From NCBI GenBank assembly GCA_035315185.1, contig DATFYE010000027.1, positions 27,271-91,270 of the forward strand: a stretch of 64,000 bases of DNA. Direction: 5' to 3'. Positions 24,688-33,049 of this stretch are shown in pieces; within the stretch, counting starts at the first letter, position 1, and the number at the start of each line of letters is the position of its first letter. Position numbers and translations under genes: made by a program. The notes beneath the pieces are model-generated. The model searched no databases. It was not told where the DNA came from and worked only from the letters and a program-made list of their open reading frames with translations. The DNA is from JADGQN01 sp035315185 (GTDB taxonomy: Bacteria > Desulfobacterota > Syntrophorhabdia > Syntrophorhabdales > WCHB1-27).

Positions 24688-25599
24688 ATGCATGATGTGG
24701 TCATCATTGGCGCCGGTCCTGCCGGCATGACAGCAGCGGTCTACTGCGCGCGGAAGAAGCTCAGCACGCTCCTCGTCAGCAAGGACGTTGGCGGCCAAAC
24801 GCTCTGGACAAACGACATAGAAAATTACATGGGGTACCAGTTCATCGAAGGGCCGGAACTCGTTGAAAAGTTCGAGCAACAGGTACGCCAATTTCCCATC
24901 GACGTGAAGATAGAAGAGGACGTGGTCGGCCTGACCAAGGTGGATGGTGGTTTCGAAGTGCTTACCGCGAGTGGCTGGACTTACCGGGCAAAGGCGGCGA
25001 TTATAGCCAGTGGCAAACGGCCCCGGTCGCTCGGCGTCCCTGGGGAAGAACGCTTGCGGGGGCGCGGTGTGACGTATTGTGCTACCTGCGACGGCCCCTT
25101 GTACGAGGGACTAAAGGTGGCAGTGATCGGGGGTGGTAATTCAGCCGCGGAAGCGGTCTTGGATATGCTGAAGATTGCGGCGCATGTGTACATGGTCTCC
25201 TTAACACCGTTGACCTGCGATCAGCTGCTCGTCGAGAGGTTCAAGGAAAACCCGACGCTCACTGTTTACGCGGAACATGTAACACAAGAGGTACTGGGAG
25301 ACCCCTCGGTGTCAGGTATCCGCATCAAAGACCTCAAGTCTGGCGAAGAGAGGATTTTGGAAGTCAGGGGGGTCTTTGTTGAGATCGGGCTGGTCCCGAA
25401 TTCAGATTTTGTAAAGGAACTGGTCAAGCTGAACGGGCCTGGCGAGATAGAGGTTAGTTGTGCCGGTGAGACCGCAGTTCCGGGCCTGTTCGCAGCCGGC
25501 GACGTCACGAATGTTCCCGAGAAACAGATTGTTGTGGCCGCCGGCGAGGGAGCAAAGGCGGCCCTTCAGGCCCACCGTTTTCTTCAAAGGCTTACATGA
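24688..25599 (+). CDS. trxB: Thioredoxin reductase-like flavoprotein
   Basis: A 303-residue TrxB-family enzyme. It has the FAD motif VIIGAGPAGMTAAVYCARKK, redox-active CATCDGP near residue 133, the NAD(P)H motif VAVIGGGNSAAEAVLDM, and the C-terminal GLFAAGDVTNVPEKQIVVAA. It uses NAD(P)H to reduce a disulfide or selenenylsulfide protein. The gene directly follows the predicted selenocysteine glutaredoxin, which is likely its partner. The second glycine-rich motif lacks the usual HRR arginines of NADPH enzymes (MVSLTPLTCDQ region), so the coenzyme could be NADH or another donor. Confidence 0.92.
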   Translation: MHDVVIIGAGPAGMTAAVYCARKKLSTLLVSKDVGGQTLWTNDIENYMGYQFIEGPELVEKFEQQVRQFPIDVKIEEDVVGLTKVDGGFEVLTASGWTYRAKAAIIASGKRPRSLGVPGEERLRGRGVTYCATCDGPLYEGLKVAVIGGGNSAAEAVLDMLKIAAHVYMVSLTPLTCDQLLVERFKENPTLTVYAEHVTQEVLGDPSVSGIRIKDLKSGEERILEVRGVFVEIGLVPNSDFVKELVKLNGPGEIEVSCAGETAVPGLFAAGDVTNVPEKQIVVAAGEGAKAALQAHRFLQRLT

Positions 25600-25928
25600 C
25601 CTACTCTTACTAAGCCTTTTAGGGGAACTGCGAGAGGCGCCCTCTGAAAGCCCATTTTCCGCGCAACTGGGCAGGTCAAAAATGCGTATTCGTAACAACT
25701 TGAAAATAAAGGGAATCGTTAGTTGCTCTTTTTTTGACAATCGACCATATCGGAATATCTGGTTTCCCGGATACTCGTTGAAACCACTAGGTTTTTAAGA
25801 TTGCCACATCACAGGGCAAACCGAAGAAAGTCTCCTGATATTAACATGTTATCGGTATCTTTCGACAAATTTTGTACAAGTTTTCCACAGAAATTGTGGA
25901 AAACTCTCCTAACTGGCCGACTTCTCTA
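25600..25928. other. Intergenic stretch, no gene seen
   Basis: About 330 bases between trxB and the DUF488 gene. It is AT-richer near 25680-25900 and probably carries the promoter of the next gene, but I cannot fix its elements. No repeat element or RNA gene is recognised. Confidence 0.4.
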
Positions 25929-26444
25929 ATGTATCCGGAGATACTGACCGTAGGTCATTCGACACGCGCCTTGGAGGTATTCATCAGCCTCCTGAAAGAA
26001 AATGGTGCTGAGTGGATAGTCGATGTACGGAGCATCCCTCGCTCTCGACATAACCCGCAATTCAACCGGGATACGTTACCCGAGAGCCTGTCTGGAGCAG
26101 ACATAGGTTACTCGCATATGGCGGGGCTCGGGGGATTCCGGAAGCCGAGAGCCGATTCTCCGAATACAGGATGGAGAAACGCAGGTTTTCGCGGCTACGC
26201 TGACTACATGCAGACCGCTCAGTTTCAGCAGAGTCTTGAAGCTCTCCTCAGCCTGACAAAAGAGAGAAGGGTGGCCCTGATGTGCGCGGAGGCCGTTCCA
26301 TGGCGGTGCCATCGTTCTCTGATCTCAGATGCGCTTGTCGTGCGTGCCGCTAGAGTGACCCATATACTTGGTCCGGGAGAGAGCATTGCTCACGTTCTTA
26401 CGGCCGGGGCGAAAGTGAAAGACGGATTGATTACGTATCCTTAG
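25929..26444 (+). CDS. DUF488 family protein
   Basis: About 171 residues from ATG 25929, with the DUF488 signature: LTVGHSTRALEVFISLL at the N terminus, VDVRSIPRSRHNPQFNRDTL, YSHMAGLGGFRKP, then VALMCAEAVPWRCHRSLISD with the conserved Cys-x-Glu...Cys-His. Function in the family is unknown; metal or nucleic-acid roles have been proposed. A TTG at 25872 would extend the frame, but the ATG fits the family start. Single gene. Confidence 0.87.
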   Translation: MYPEILTVGHSTRALEVFISLLKENGAEWIVDVRSIPRSRHNPQFNRDTLPESLSGADIGYSHMAGLGGFRKPRADSPNTGWRNAGFRGYADYMQTAQFQQSLEALLSLTKERRVALMCAEAVPWRCHRSLISDALVVRAARVTHILGPGESIAHVLTAGAKVKDGLITYP

Positions 26445-26541
26445 CTAAAAACCCGCTTCAACCGATAATTGTTATAGCCCAACGCCGCATCGACCCGAAC
26501 TGGGCTGGCTGGCGACAAGTCCTTATGATAGGGCAGGAGTC

Positions 26542-27522
26542 ATGGAAAAAATTTCCCTGGTAAAAAGGAGGAAACAGACTGTCGAGTCTGCTTCCGTCGA
26601 GAAGCCTTCTGCAAAACAGCCCGTGCAGCAAAAGAAGACAGCCCGGCAATGGTTCGAGGAGGGTCGCACATATGACGGCACCAAGGAAGCGTCGGACAAA
26701 GCTATTGAAGCTTACAACCAGAGCATACAGCTTGACGAGAACCTCACCGACGCTTACGTGAACCTCGGGTTCATCTACCTCGAGAGAGAGCAGTACGAAG
26801 AGGCCTTGAAATGCCTCAGCAAGGTGGTAGAACTGGAAAGCGAGAATCCCGAGGCCTACAATAACCTCGGCTACGTATACGAAAAAATGGAACGCCTCGG
26901 TGCTGCAAAGCAGATGTATGAAAAGGCGCTGGAGGTAAAGCCGGGCGATGTCGAAGGTCTTATTAACCTGGCACAAATTGCGGATTTGCAGGGAGACTAC
27001 CAGGGAGCCCTGGAGGGTTATCGGAAAGCCACCGAAGCCGATCCCAATGCTGTTTCACCCCACTTCTGCCTTGCCTTGCTCTACGATCGGCACGACATGT
27101 TTGACGAGGCCGCGGAGGTGTACCAGAAGGTGGTCAAATTGGACCCCACCCACGTGAAGTCACTCCTCAATCTCGGGAACCTTCACACGAAACAAGGTCA
27201 GTACCGAAAAGCGATTGAATGTTTCCAGCGTGTTCTGGAAGTGGCAGGAGACAATGCTGACGCGTACAACAATTTAGGCGCGATCTACGAAGAATTGGGA
27301 CGCTTTAACGACGCCGTGGCAGCCTACGAGAAGTCGATTTCGATAAATTCATTTCACGAGGACGCCCATTTTAATCTTGCGAGGCTGGCATATTATCAGT
27401 ACGCTGCAAACCCCGCGGCCTACAAGAAAGAACCGATCGCTCGACGCCTTCAGTTTGTACTTTCTATGAATCCAAGAAATACAAAAGTCGAACAGCTCCT
27501 CCAAAAACTGCGAGAGACGTAA
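26542..27522 (+). CDS. Tetratricopeptide-repeat protein, copy 1
   Basis: A 326-residue soluble protein of about seven TPR units. The repeats run from about residue 50 (AYNQSIQLDENLTDAYVNLG, CLSKVVELESENPEAYNNLG and so on) to residue 280, after a lysine-rich N-terminal segment. It has no signal peptide and is probably a scaffold. A close paralogue lies at 62013-62957, with the same order of repeats and almost the same C-terminal RRLQFVLSMNPRN block. It is followed by an inverted repeat that may end transcription. Confidence 0.9.
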   Translation: MEKISLVKRRKQTVESASVEKPSAKQPVQQKKTARQWFEEGRTYDGTKEASDKAIEAYNQSIQLDENLTDAYVNLGFIYLEREQYEEALKCLSKVVELESENPEAYNNLGYVYEKMERLGAAKQMYEKALEVKPGDVEGLINLAQIADLQGDYQGALEGYRKATEADPNAVSPHFCLALLYDRHDMFDEAAEVYQKVVKLDPTHVKSLLNLGNLHTKQGQYRKAIECFQRVLEVAGDNADAYNNLGAIYEELGRFNDAVAAYEKSISINSFHEDAHFNLARLAYYQYAANPAAYKKEPIARRLQFVLSMNPRNTKVEQLLQKLRET

Positions 27523-27525
27523 TGC

Positions 27526-27556
27526 GATGAAGCGAAGAAGGGATCATCGCTTCATC
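27526..27556. terminator. Bidirectional hairpin between convergent genes
   Basis: GATGAAGCGA (27526-27535) pairs with TCGCTTCATC (27547-27556) over ten bases with an 11-base loop. It lies between the ends of the TPR gene and the convergent dctP. There is no long T run, so strength as a rho-independent terminator is uncertain. Confidence 0.45.
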
Positions 27557-27562
27557 TATCGC

Positions 27563-28585
27563 TTAATGTGATTTAAGGTAGTCAAGACAGAACTTGAGAA
27601 CCTCGTCCCCGGGGAATCCCTTCGCCTTCACGCCCTTCGCGTACTCGTCGAGGAGGGGCCTTACCTGAGCGGCCCAGCGTGCGTCTTCCTCCTTTGAGAG
27701 GGCTATGATTTTGCTGCCCCTTACCTGCACCACCTCGATAGCCTCTTTGTCGATCTCATCCCAGGCCTTACCCTCTTTCTCGATCCACTCGTCGTTGACC
27801 TTTTCGATCACCTTCTGATCGGCGGGTGAGATGGAGTTCCACTTTGCCTTGTTCATGACCACAAAGTGCGCAGAGGTATAAGCCGCACCGTAATCCAGAG
27901 TGTGGCTGCTGACCACTTCAGCCAGCTTCCAGCCTTTCATCGCCTCGAATGGGCAAAGGATTGCATCGGCGACACCCTTCGAGAGTGCATCGTAAGCCTC
28001 GCCCATCGGCATGCCGACGGGTGCGCCGCCAAGAGCCTGGACGATGTTTGCTGCGACACCCTGAGACCGGATCTTGAGACCCTTAACGTCTTCGAGCTTA
28101 GCGACGGGCCTCTTACTGTGGAGTAAGCCGGGGCCATGGGAGTAAAAGTAAAGGACTCGTGTCTCGTCCCATTCCTTCGGCTTGAACTCGTTGTAAAATG
28201 CATTGGTCATGTGTGTTGCTTGGGTAGCGCTTTTGTATCCGAGCGGCAGACCGACCACCTCGGTAAGCGGGAACTTTCCTCTCGTGTACGCCGCGTCGGC
28301 AAGCCCTATATCGGCGATACCCTTCACCACGCTATCATATGTCTGCACGGCGGGGGTGAGAGTGTTATTCGGAAAGACCGTAACTTTGATTCGTCCATTG
28401 GTCCTTTTTTCAACTTCTTTACACCAGTCATTGACCACCTGACTCTGCCGGTGCGGAGCGGGGAACATTGTCGAATAGCGGAGAGTGATCGTTTTTTCCT
28501 CCGCTGCGCCACTCTGACAAGGGATAAGACAGACAAAAAAAGCGAAGACAAGAAAACCGGTACCAATAACGGAAAACTTTTTCAT
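27563..28585 (-). CDS. TRAP transporter solute-binding protein (DctP family), orphan
   Basis: A 340-residue periplasmic protein. It has a signal peptide (MKKFSVIGTGFLVFAFFVCL, cleaved near SGAAEE), TITLRYSTMFPAPHRQSQ at the start of the mature domain, and LKIRSQGVAANIVQALGGAP, the conserved substrate-carboxylate (Arg) motif of DctP. The ATG at 28585 follows AAGGAGG. No membrane subunits are adjacent; the nearest DctQM genes are at 35-37 kb. Repeat element B lies directly upstream, between this gene and a ubiD paralogue. The ligand is probably an organic acid. Confidence 0.9.
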   Translation of the reverse strand: MKKFSVIGTGFLVFAFFVCLIPCQSGAAEEKTITLRYSTMFPAPHRQSQVVNDWCKEVEKRTNGRIKVTVFPNNTLTPAVQTYDSVVKGIADIGLADAAYTRGKFPLTEVVGLPLGYKSATQATHMTNAFYNEFKPKEWDETRVLYFYSHGPGLLHSKRPVAKLEDVKGLKIRSQGVAANIVQALGGAPVGMPMGEAYDALSKGVADAILCPFEAMKGWKLAEVVSSHTLDYGAAYTSAHFVVMNKAKWNSISPADQKVIEKVNDEWIEKEGKAWDEIDKEAIEVVQVRGSKIIALSKEEDARWAAQVRPLLDEYAKGVKAKGFPGDEVLKFCLDYLKSH

Positions 28586-28606
28586 AACCGCCTCCTTAGT
28601 CTTGAG

Positions 28607-28851
28607 TAGTATTGTCCGAATCCGCGCTGGCTTCAACCATTTCCTTCGCTCGCTGCTGCTCCGTCTCTCACCCGTTCTAAGTTCTCCTTCCGCTTGCCTG
28701 TGGAACTCGCGCACGCCTGCTATCGATAGCAGGCTTACCGCTCAGACAGTCCTCGTCATGCGCCCCACACTGCGCACCGCTCCCTCCGAACATAAGACGG
28801 GTCCCGAGAGACTCCCGCAATGCTTCGCTCAGGAAAGGTTGAGCCGCGCTC
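28607..28851. mobile_element. MITE-like repeat element, copy B
   Basis: About 245 bases, almost identical to copy C over its whole length and clearly related to copy A. The central palindrome reads CCTGCTATCGATAGCAGG (28726-28743): relative to A and C, both arms changed together (GTCGAC to ATCGAT), so pairing is kept. I see no perfect terminal inverted or direct repeats for this copy. It sits about 20 bases before the dctP start region. Confidence 0.65.
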
Positions 28852-28938
28852 TGTACGATTGTTTTGCTTGCATTCAAGATTTCTCAACCTCAACCTGCTT
28901 TTTCTTTTTCCTGCTTTCTCCCTAACCTGTTGTTCCTG

Positions 28939-30333
28939 CTAGACCAGGTCCTCCGGCTTCGGAATATATTTTTTCAAATCAATCCGCTTCATCACATCCT
29001 CAGGCACAACCGCGACAGGAGGAAAATCCTTTCGGAAAGGCTTTGCTGTTGCGTCGATACCCACTTTTGTCACCACCGCCTCTTGCGCCGCAGACAGATC
29101 GAGGTCAGTCCCGAGCACACCCGGCAGAATCATCACATCCCTGTCAGCCTGGACCCTGGTGGCGAGCGCCCACGTTATTTGAGCTCCGTTATCGAGATCG
29201 ATGTCAGAGTCGAAACAGATCACATACTTGAGGTACATATCGTTTGCAAAGGCGGCCAGGATGGCCTGCTTGGGCTGGCCCGCATGTTTTTTGTCGAGTT
29301 GAATAAAGCCGTACCACCATCCCGCTGCCGCTATAAACTTGAACTTCTTGACGTCGGGCACAGCCTCTTTTAGTTTGCGGTTCATGAACGCATGCTGCGG
29401 GAGGCGCCCCATGAGCATGCCTTTGCTCGGCCAGGCACCCATGTCGTGCACGATAGGGTTTTTCCTGTGCGTTATGGCGGTGATTTTTACAGGATGGCGC
29501 ATGGCGACCTGGTGATACTTGGTGAAATCTCCCCATGGGCCCTCCTGCTCGCGGACGCCGGGAGGGATTACGCCCTCTATGATGATCTCAGCGCGCGCAG
29601 GGACGAGCACATCACTGGTCTCACACGTCACCACCTCCAGCGGCTCGCCCATCAAGCTGCCCGCAATATCAAACTCTGAAGGCGGATGGCCGACACGACT
29701 CTGGAAGGCGGTCGCCCACGCGGGGTGAAGCCCTACGGCAAACGCGATCGGGAGAGGCTCGTTCCGCTCCATGTATTCATTATAGATGTACCAGAAATGG
29801 CGGCCGGGCGTGATGTGCGTGACACCGAGATGCGGTTTCTTTACCATAAAACGGTAATGGGAACAGTGAGGCGCATTTATTTTTCTGTCCATTACGATGC
29901 CCACGGCCCGCGTCAAATAGGGCGCTTCGCCCTTGTGATGTGTGATGAAAGGAAAGCGGGTCATGTCAGCCTTTTTTCCGGTCAGGACAACATCCCTGCA
30001 AGGAGCATCTTTTTTATTGATCTCTTTTGCAGGGTATTTGTTCAGCCTGATTGCCTCCTCTTCCTTTTCCGCATAATAGTCCTCCACTTTTTCAGGAGGG
30101 ATACCAAGGGCCAGGCCGTATTTGGTCGCGCTCGTCTCAGTATTACAGACGACAGGCGTGCTGTACCCTTTCACATTCTCAAAGAGCACCATGGGATATT
30201 TTCCCATCAGGTCCAGTTTCTTGATTATTGCGGAGATCTCATATTTGGGATCAACCTCTCGCGTGACCCGGACATACTCCTGCGGCAGCTTCTTTTCGCA
30301 CTCCGCCATGAACGTTCTCAAATCTTTCGGCAT
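28939..30333 (-). CDS. UbiD-family decarboxylase, paralogue D
   Basis: A 464-residue UbiD-family protein distinct from those of the 2-8 kb operon. It shows MGKYPMVLFENVKGYSTPVV, GSLMGEPLEVVTCETSDVLV, the catalytic loop EQEGPWGDFTKY (with EGPWGD, as in UbiD proper) and a C-terminal TKVGIDATAKPF. The ATG at 30333 follows GGAGGG. It lies between two orphan solute-binding protein genes and downstream of a LarA-like gene, suggesting decarboxylation of an imported aromatic or unsaturated acid. The cofactor would come from the UbiX at 2 kb. Confidence 0.9.
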   Translation of the reverse strand: MPKDLRTFMAECEKKLPQEYVRVTREVDPKYEISAIIKKLDLMGKYPMVLFENVKGYSTPVVCNTETSATKYGLALGIPPEKVEDYYAEKEEEAIRLNKYPAKEINKKDAPCRDVVLTGKKADMTRFPFITHHKGEAPYLTRAVGIVMDRKINAPHCSHYRFMVKKPHLGVTHITPGRHFWYIYNEYMERNEPLPIAFAVGLHPAWATAFQSRVGHPPSEFDIAGSLMGEPLEVVTCETSDVLVPARAEIIIEGVIPPGVREQEGPWGDFTKYHQVAMRHPVKITAITHRKNPIVHDMGAWPSKGMLMGRLPQHAFMNRKLKEAVPDVKKFKFIAAAGWWYGFIQLDKKHAGQPKQAILAAFANDMYLKYVICFDSDIDLDNGAQITWALATRVQADRDVMILPGVLGTDLDLSAAQEAVVTKVGIDATAKPFRKDFPPVAVVPEDVMKRIDLKKYIPKPEDLV

Positions 30334-30376
30334 CAAGCCCTCCTTTTTTTGTACAAGCCTCGCTCGCATCCTGCGA

Positions 30377-31357
30377 TTACTTCTTCCACGCGCCAATCTC
30401 TTTCAGATACTTTTCCGCTCCCGGATGAAAGGGAACGGGGGTAGCCTTTGTCATGTTCTCCAGCGTAAAGTCGCCTGGTGTCGAAGCATGGATCGCATAG
30501 TAGTCCTGCCGGTGTTCCCAGAGATTTTTCAGGAACCGGTAGACAAAATCCTCACTCACGTCAGCATGGGTGAAGATGCTGGTTGCAAATCCGTAAACGG
30601 GCGTATCCTGATCCATGCCTCTGTACGATTTTGCTTTGATGACCCTTTTGTAGTAATACGGATGTTCCGGCAGCACCTTGTTGAAAGCCTGTTCGTCGAC
30701 GGGCACCACGCGGGCGGGCGTGAGCTGTGAGAGTTCCATGTACGACGGCATCGGATAGGCTCCTCCGAGAAAGCCGCCGTCGAGGCTCCCGTTCTGTATC
30801 CCTTCAACCACCTCTTTGAACACGTAGTAGTAAGGTTTGAAATCGTTCTTTGTCACACCGTGCGCTTCAAAGAAGAGAAGGGCGCTCGTGGAAACCGTGC
30901 TGCCCGGGCCTCCGATCCCGATGCGCTTGCCTTTAGCATCCGCAAAAGATTTGATAGGACCTTTAGCCGGCACGGCAAAATATTGGTCCGAACCATTGAT
31001 GAAGCAGATTGCCCGAAGCGTGGAGAATGGTTTGCCCGCGTATTCGCCAAGACCTTTATATGCCCGGAAGCCGTCAGGAGTGCCGAAAAGGGCGAAGGCA
31101 GGCTTCTTACCGGCCTCCCTCTGCATCATGCGCCGGACCATCTCCATGGTGCCTGTCGCAGCTTCATGAACAAAGTTGGCATCCGGCATGTACTTGTTCG
31201 TCACAGCGGCCACGCCTGCACCGAGAATGTAGACAGTGCCACCCGAAGGCGGTGTGTACAGGGGCGCCAACTCCGCAGCTTGTATTGACGGATGACTGCA
31301 CAAGAGTATCAGAGCCGCGAAGCCGAGAACAGATGCAATGAGTCTAACATATTTCAT
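30377..31357 (-). CDS. TAXI-family TRAP solute-binding protein
   Basis: A 326-residue periplasmic protein with a signal peptide (MKYVRLIASVLGFAALILLC, cleaved near IQAAE). Family signatures include the early GAGVAAVTNKY stretch, the HEAATGTMEMVRRM region, KGKRIGIGGPGSTVSTSALL and DGGFLGGAYPMPS. TAXI proteins deliver substrates such as organic acids to fused DctQM permeases. No such permease is adjacent. ATG 31357 is preferred (GGGGG five bases upstream). Repeat element C lies just upstream. Confidence 0.88.
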   Translation of the reverse strand: MKYVRLIASVLGFAALILLCSHPSIQAAELAPLYTPPSGGTVYILGAGVAAVTNKYMPDANFVHEAATGTMEMVRRMMQREAGKKPAFALFGTPDGFRAYKGLGEYAGKPFSTLRAICFINGSDQYFAVPAKGPIKSFADAKGKRIGIGGPGSTVSTSALLFFEAHGVTKNDFKPYYYVFKEVVEGIQNGSLDGGFLGGAYPMPSYMELSQLTPARVVPVDEQAFNKVLPEHPYYYKRVIKAKSYRGMDQDTPVYGFATSIFTHADVSEDFVYRFLKNLWEHRQDYYAIHASTPGDFTLENMTKATPVPFHPGAEKYLKEIGAWKK

Positions 31358-31371
31358 CCGCACCCCCTCTT

Positions 31372-31663
31372 CTGCGCATTAGTATTGTCAAAATCCGTGC
31401 TGGCTTCAACCATTTCCTTCGCTCGCTGGTGCTCCGTCTCTCACCCGTTCTAAGTTCTCCTTCCGCTTGCCTGTGGAACTCGCGCACGCCTGCTGTCGAC
31501 AGCAGGCTTACCGCTCAGACAGTCCTCGGCATGCGCCTCACACTGCGCACCGCTCCCTCCGAACATAAGACGGGTCCCGCGAGACTGCCGCAATGCTTCG
31601 CTCAGGAAAGGTTGAGCCGCGCTCCGCATTTCTCGTAAAACTTTTGACAATACCTGCGCATTA
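31372..31663. mobile_element. MITE-like repeat element, copy C
   Basis: The element runs 31382-31653 (272 bases). It is bounded by a perfect 12-base inverted repeat (GTATTGTCAAAA / TTTTGACAATAC) and immediately outside by a perfect 10-base direct repeat CTGCGCATTA (31372-31381 and 31654-31663), as expected for a target duplication. The central palindrome is CCTGCTGTCGACAGCAGG (31489-31506). The interior matches copy B nearly base for base. It contains no credible gene. Confidence 0.72.
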
Positions 31664-31720
31664 CCGCTTCGTCACCTTCAGTATTGCTGTTGTCGCTGGT
31701 TTCTTATCGCTTGCGACAGG

Positions 31721-31747
31721 CCACTGATCACCGATCACTGATCACTC
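31721..31747. repeat. TGATCAC tandem tract
   Basis: Three TGATCACYG-type units in a row, just before the end of the LarA-like gene. The unit is the same as in the leader of the ubiD operon at 8436-8550. Confidence 0.5.
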
Positions 31748-31750
31748 TCT

Positions 31751-33046
31751 TTATGCCACGCCCGGTATGATATTACCTCCAGAGGGAAAGATTGCAACAT
31801 CAGCCTTCGGCATCTTATTCGCGGCCATATCGACTGCTTCTAAGAGGCTCCGCGCGTGGGTGAACTTCATCATGCGCACCGTCTCTGTCGGCAACCCTTC
31901 GGTGACGTGAATCACGTCGAACTTCTCCGCAAGTTCCTTGAAAAAGACCACCTGCATAATATAAGAGATGCCGAAGGAGGTGAGTTGGTCAGGAATGTTC
32001 CCTGAGATGAGTCTCCGGTGAAAGTCGGTTGCTGTCTCAGAGCTTGCCATCTCCTGAACGAGAGGCAGAATCGGGCCAGCCTCTTTTTGCGGTGCGACCC
32101 AGATAATGATGCCTCCCGAGCGAGTACAATATCCGGCCATGGTCAAGGCCTTGGTAGCCTGCACGGCGATCTCCAGAGGATATGCCGAAGTGATCGTCAC
32201 GTCAGCCACCTTAGCGAGCGGTACGAAATAAAGCGACGTCGCAAACTTCGCGGCCTCTTTCTGTTCAGCCATGGTTTCACCGGCGAAGGCCCGGATGATC
32301 TCCTTCTTATCATTGATCACGAGGTCAAGTTTGAAGGCCAGACGGGCCAGTCGTCCGGCGTCGACAACCTCTTCATAAAAAGGGTTGCCCTCCATCACGT
32401 TCACCTTGGCGTAACGGTGGCGGATCCAGGCGAAATGATGATCGGCGACTGCCCGGTAAGAGGAGACACCGGGCATGACGATCTTATATCCGCCGCCGAA
32501 ACCTGCAGTCGGGTGAGGCATGCATTCACCAACGCCTATAATCAAGTCGGCAAAGGCCACATGCGGATTGATCTCAACGATGGTACCCCTGTGCGTACGG
32601 CCGATGACCACATTCTGCGTCGAGTACGGATCATGCGAGATGAGCCGCTCACCGAGACGTTTCGCAACTTCTTCACCAGCCTTTTTCTTGAGCTGTTCGT
32701 AGGAAAGAACCGGGTGTGTTCCCAGGGCGCAAACAGCAGTCATTCGAGAATCGGGAATCCCCGCGCGGTTGAGCCGGTTCATCAATTCCGGAAGGGCCAG
32801 GTGCGCAGGTGTTGGCCGCTGCAGGTCGTCAAACAAGAGTACGACGTCCATCCCCGGTTTCGCGAGTTCTTCCAGCTTCGGACTTCCTATAGGGTTGTCG
32901 AGCGCCCTCCTGATTTCTGCGACAGGATCGGCAACACCGGGAACTGTCGGCTTATCTTGATCAGAGAGCACTTTCCATCCACTGGGGAGGGAGAAACAGA
33001 TCTGCTTGCCTTCACAGATGACATACCGTTCACGCGTTTCAGCCAT
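31751..33046 (-). CDS. LarA-family (nickel-pincer racemase superfamily) protein
   Basis: A 431-residue protein of the lactate racemase (LarA/DUF2088) superfamily. Visible are DVVLLFDDLQRPTPAHLALP, the AVCALGTHPVLSYEQ motif with a conserved His, GVGECMPHPTAGFGGGYKIV with the Lys that carries the pincer nucleotide in LarA, and HVTEGLPTETVRMM near the end. Relatives racemise 2-hydroxy acids including lactate, malate and phenyllactate. The gene directly follows the dctP gene of the TRAP operon (3-base gap). With the 2-oxoacid oxidoreductase upstream, a 2-hydroxy acid substrate is plausible. No larB/C/E genes are in the window. Confidence 0.82.
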   Translation of the reverse strand: MAETRERYVICEGKQICFSLPSGWKVLSDQDKPTVPGVADPVAEIRRALDNPIGSPKLEELAKPGMDVVLLFDDLQRPTPAHLALPELMNRLNRAGIPDSRMTAVCALGTHPVLSYEQLKKKAGEEVAKRLGERLISHDPYSTQNVVIGRTHRGTIVEINPHVAFADLIIGVGECMPHPTAGFGGGYKIVMPGVSSYRAVADHHFAWIRHRYAKVNVMEGNPFYEEVVDAGRLARLAFKLDLVINDKKEIIRAFAGETMAEQKEAAKFATSLYFVPLAKVADVTITSAYPLEIAVQATKALTMAGYCTRSGGIIIWVAPQKEAGPILPLVQEMASSETATDFHRRLISGNIPDQLTSFGISYIMQVVFFKELAEKFDVIHVTEGLPTETVRMMKFTHARSLLEAVDMAANKMPKADVAIFPSGGNIIPGVA

Positions 33047-33049
33047 CTA

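Noticed and set aside
27563..31357. Treating the orphan DctP and TAXI proteins as parts of the DctQM transporter at 35-37 kb
   Set aside because: They are separated by repeats and other genes. TAXI proteins normally pair with fused permeases, not with separate DctQ and DctM, so the partner is unknown.
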